Source: Gemmatimonadota bacterium
GTDB taxonomy: Bacteria; Gemmatimonadota; Gemmatimonadetes; Longimicrobiales; Gaopeijiaceae
Assembly: GCA_003695865.1 (NCBI GenBank)
Contig: RFGQ01000336.1
Span: 1-5,131, forward strand
DNA length: 5,131 nucleotides
Reading direction: 5' to 3'
This document shows, in pieces, positions 4,949 through 5,131 of the stretch (position 1 is the first letter of the stretch; each line of letters begins with the position of its first letter). The notes beneath the pieces are model-generated. The model ran no database searches. It was given only the letters and a program-made list of their open reading frames with translations, and was not told where the DNA came from. A program made the translations under genes and the position numbers.

Positions 4949-5131
4949 TTCGTGGTCGCGCGGGCCAGCGCGCCTCGTCAGGCTCGGGTGAGCGGTCTCG
5001 ACCGTACGGGTCCGGCGCCGGGGGTGGGCTGCGAACCCACCCGCTCGGCGTGCGAGGCACGCCGCGCGGTCGGGGGTGCGCGCCGCGCGGCCCCTTTCGG
5101 GGCCTCCGGCGCGGCGCGGGCGGCAGGCGCC
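4949..5131. other. Structured GC-rich region after tRNA-Ser, no recognised gene
   Basis: No coding region is convincing here. Three perfect stems follow each other closely: GGGTGGG (5022-5028)/CCCACCC (5036-5042) with a 7-base loop; CGGCGTGC (5046-5053)/GCACGCCG (5057-5064) with loop GAG; and a larger hairpin with outer arms CGCGCCGCG (5079-5087)/CGCGGCGCG (5110-5118) and inner arms GGCCCC (5089-5094)/GGGGCC (5099-5104) capped by TTTC. A weaker stem is at 4958-4962/4969-4973. The region could be the start of a structured RNA, a leader of the next gene, or a set of terminators after the tRNA; GC richness alone also favours such stems. Confidence 0.5.

Noticed and set aside
4976..5004. SRP RNA-like GTCAGG followed by a small CTC-GGGT-GAG stem after the tRNA
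   Set aside because: The nearly invariant GGAA-type tetraloop and the AGCAG strand on the 3' side of the SRP symmetric loop are missing, so it is probably a chance resemblance.
4865..5131. Integrated element using tRNA-Ser as attachment site
   Set aside because: No integrase gene and no repeat of the tRNA 3' end are visible downstream within the window.

Overview
The window is a GC-rich (by eye about 70%), densely packed bacterial chromosomal segment. All recognisable protein genes lie on the + strand. They are an A-type iron-sulfur carrier (erpA/iscA-like), quinolinate synthase (nadA), a GloC/YcbL-type metallo-beta-lactamase-fold hydrolase, GAR formyltransferase (purN) and the bifunctional AICAR formyltransferase/IMP cyclohydrolase (purH). 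A tRNA-Ser(UGA) gene follows. The codon use, GTG starts and tRNA without an encoded CCA fit a high-GC, non-enterobacterial lineage. The tightly bound 81/168/254-type NadA and the GMYG-type PurN would suit Gemmatimonadota or a similar phylum, but that placement is a guess. I see no mobile element, CRISPR array, phage gene or other accessory cargo.

Layout. Positions 1-238 are a non-coding leader with a weak sigma70-like promoter (81-109), short imperfect repeats and a possible 13-codon upstream ORF. The carrier gene (239-568) and nadA (658-1692) are separated by 89 bases containing a strong hairpin. From nadA onward the genes are packed as one transcription unit: a 22-base gap to the hydrolase, a 4-base GTGA overlap into purN, and a 14-base gap into purH. 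A 68-base spacer with a GC-rich inverted repeat and a promoter-like pair leads into tRNA-Ser. The last 183 bases hold no recognisable gene but have several strong adjacent hairpins.

How the genes work together. NadA is an oxygen-sensitive [4Fe-4S] enzyme of NAD biosynthesis, and the A-type carrier is the kind of protein that delivers such clusters, so that pair is functionally coherent. PurN and PurH catalyse the two 10-formyl-tetrahydrofolate-dependent steps of de novo IMP synthesis plus the final cyclisation. The block as a whole is nucleotide/NAD housekeeping metabolism with an Fe-S helper and a thioester-type hydrolase.

Most unusual signal. Inside purH, at about 3840-3890, base composition falls abruptly to roughly 30-38% GC. 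Thirteen of 17 consecutive codons end in A or T, and the patch contains a perfect TATAAT. It encodes the conserved GKELSYNN motif region just after the domain linker, so the protein is normal while the DNA is not. A second small curiosity is that NadA ends in a Gly-Cys-Gly-Cys tail encoded by the same 13 bases that encode the cluster-binding Cys-Gly-Cys of the carrier two gene ends earlier. No convincing wholly new system is present.
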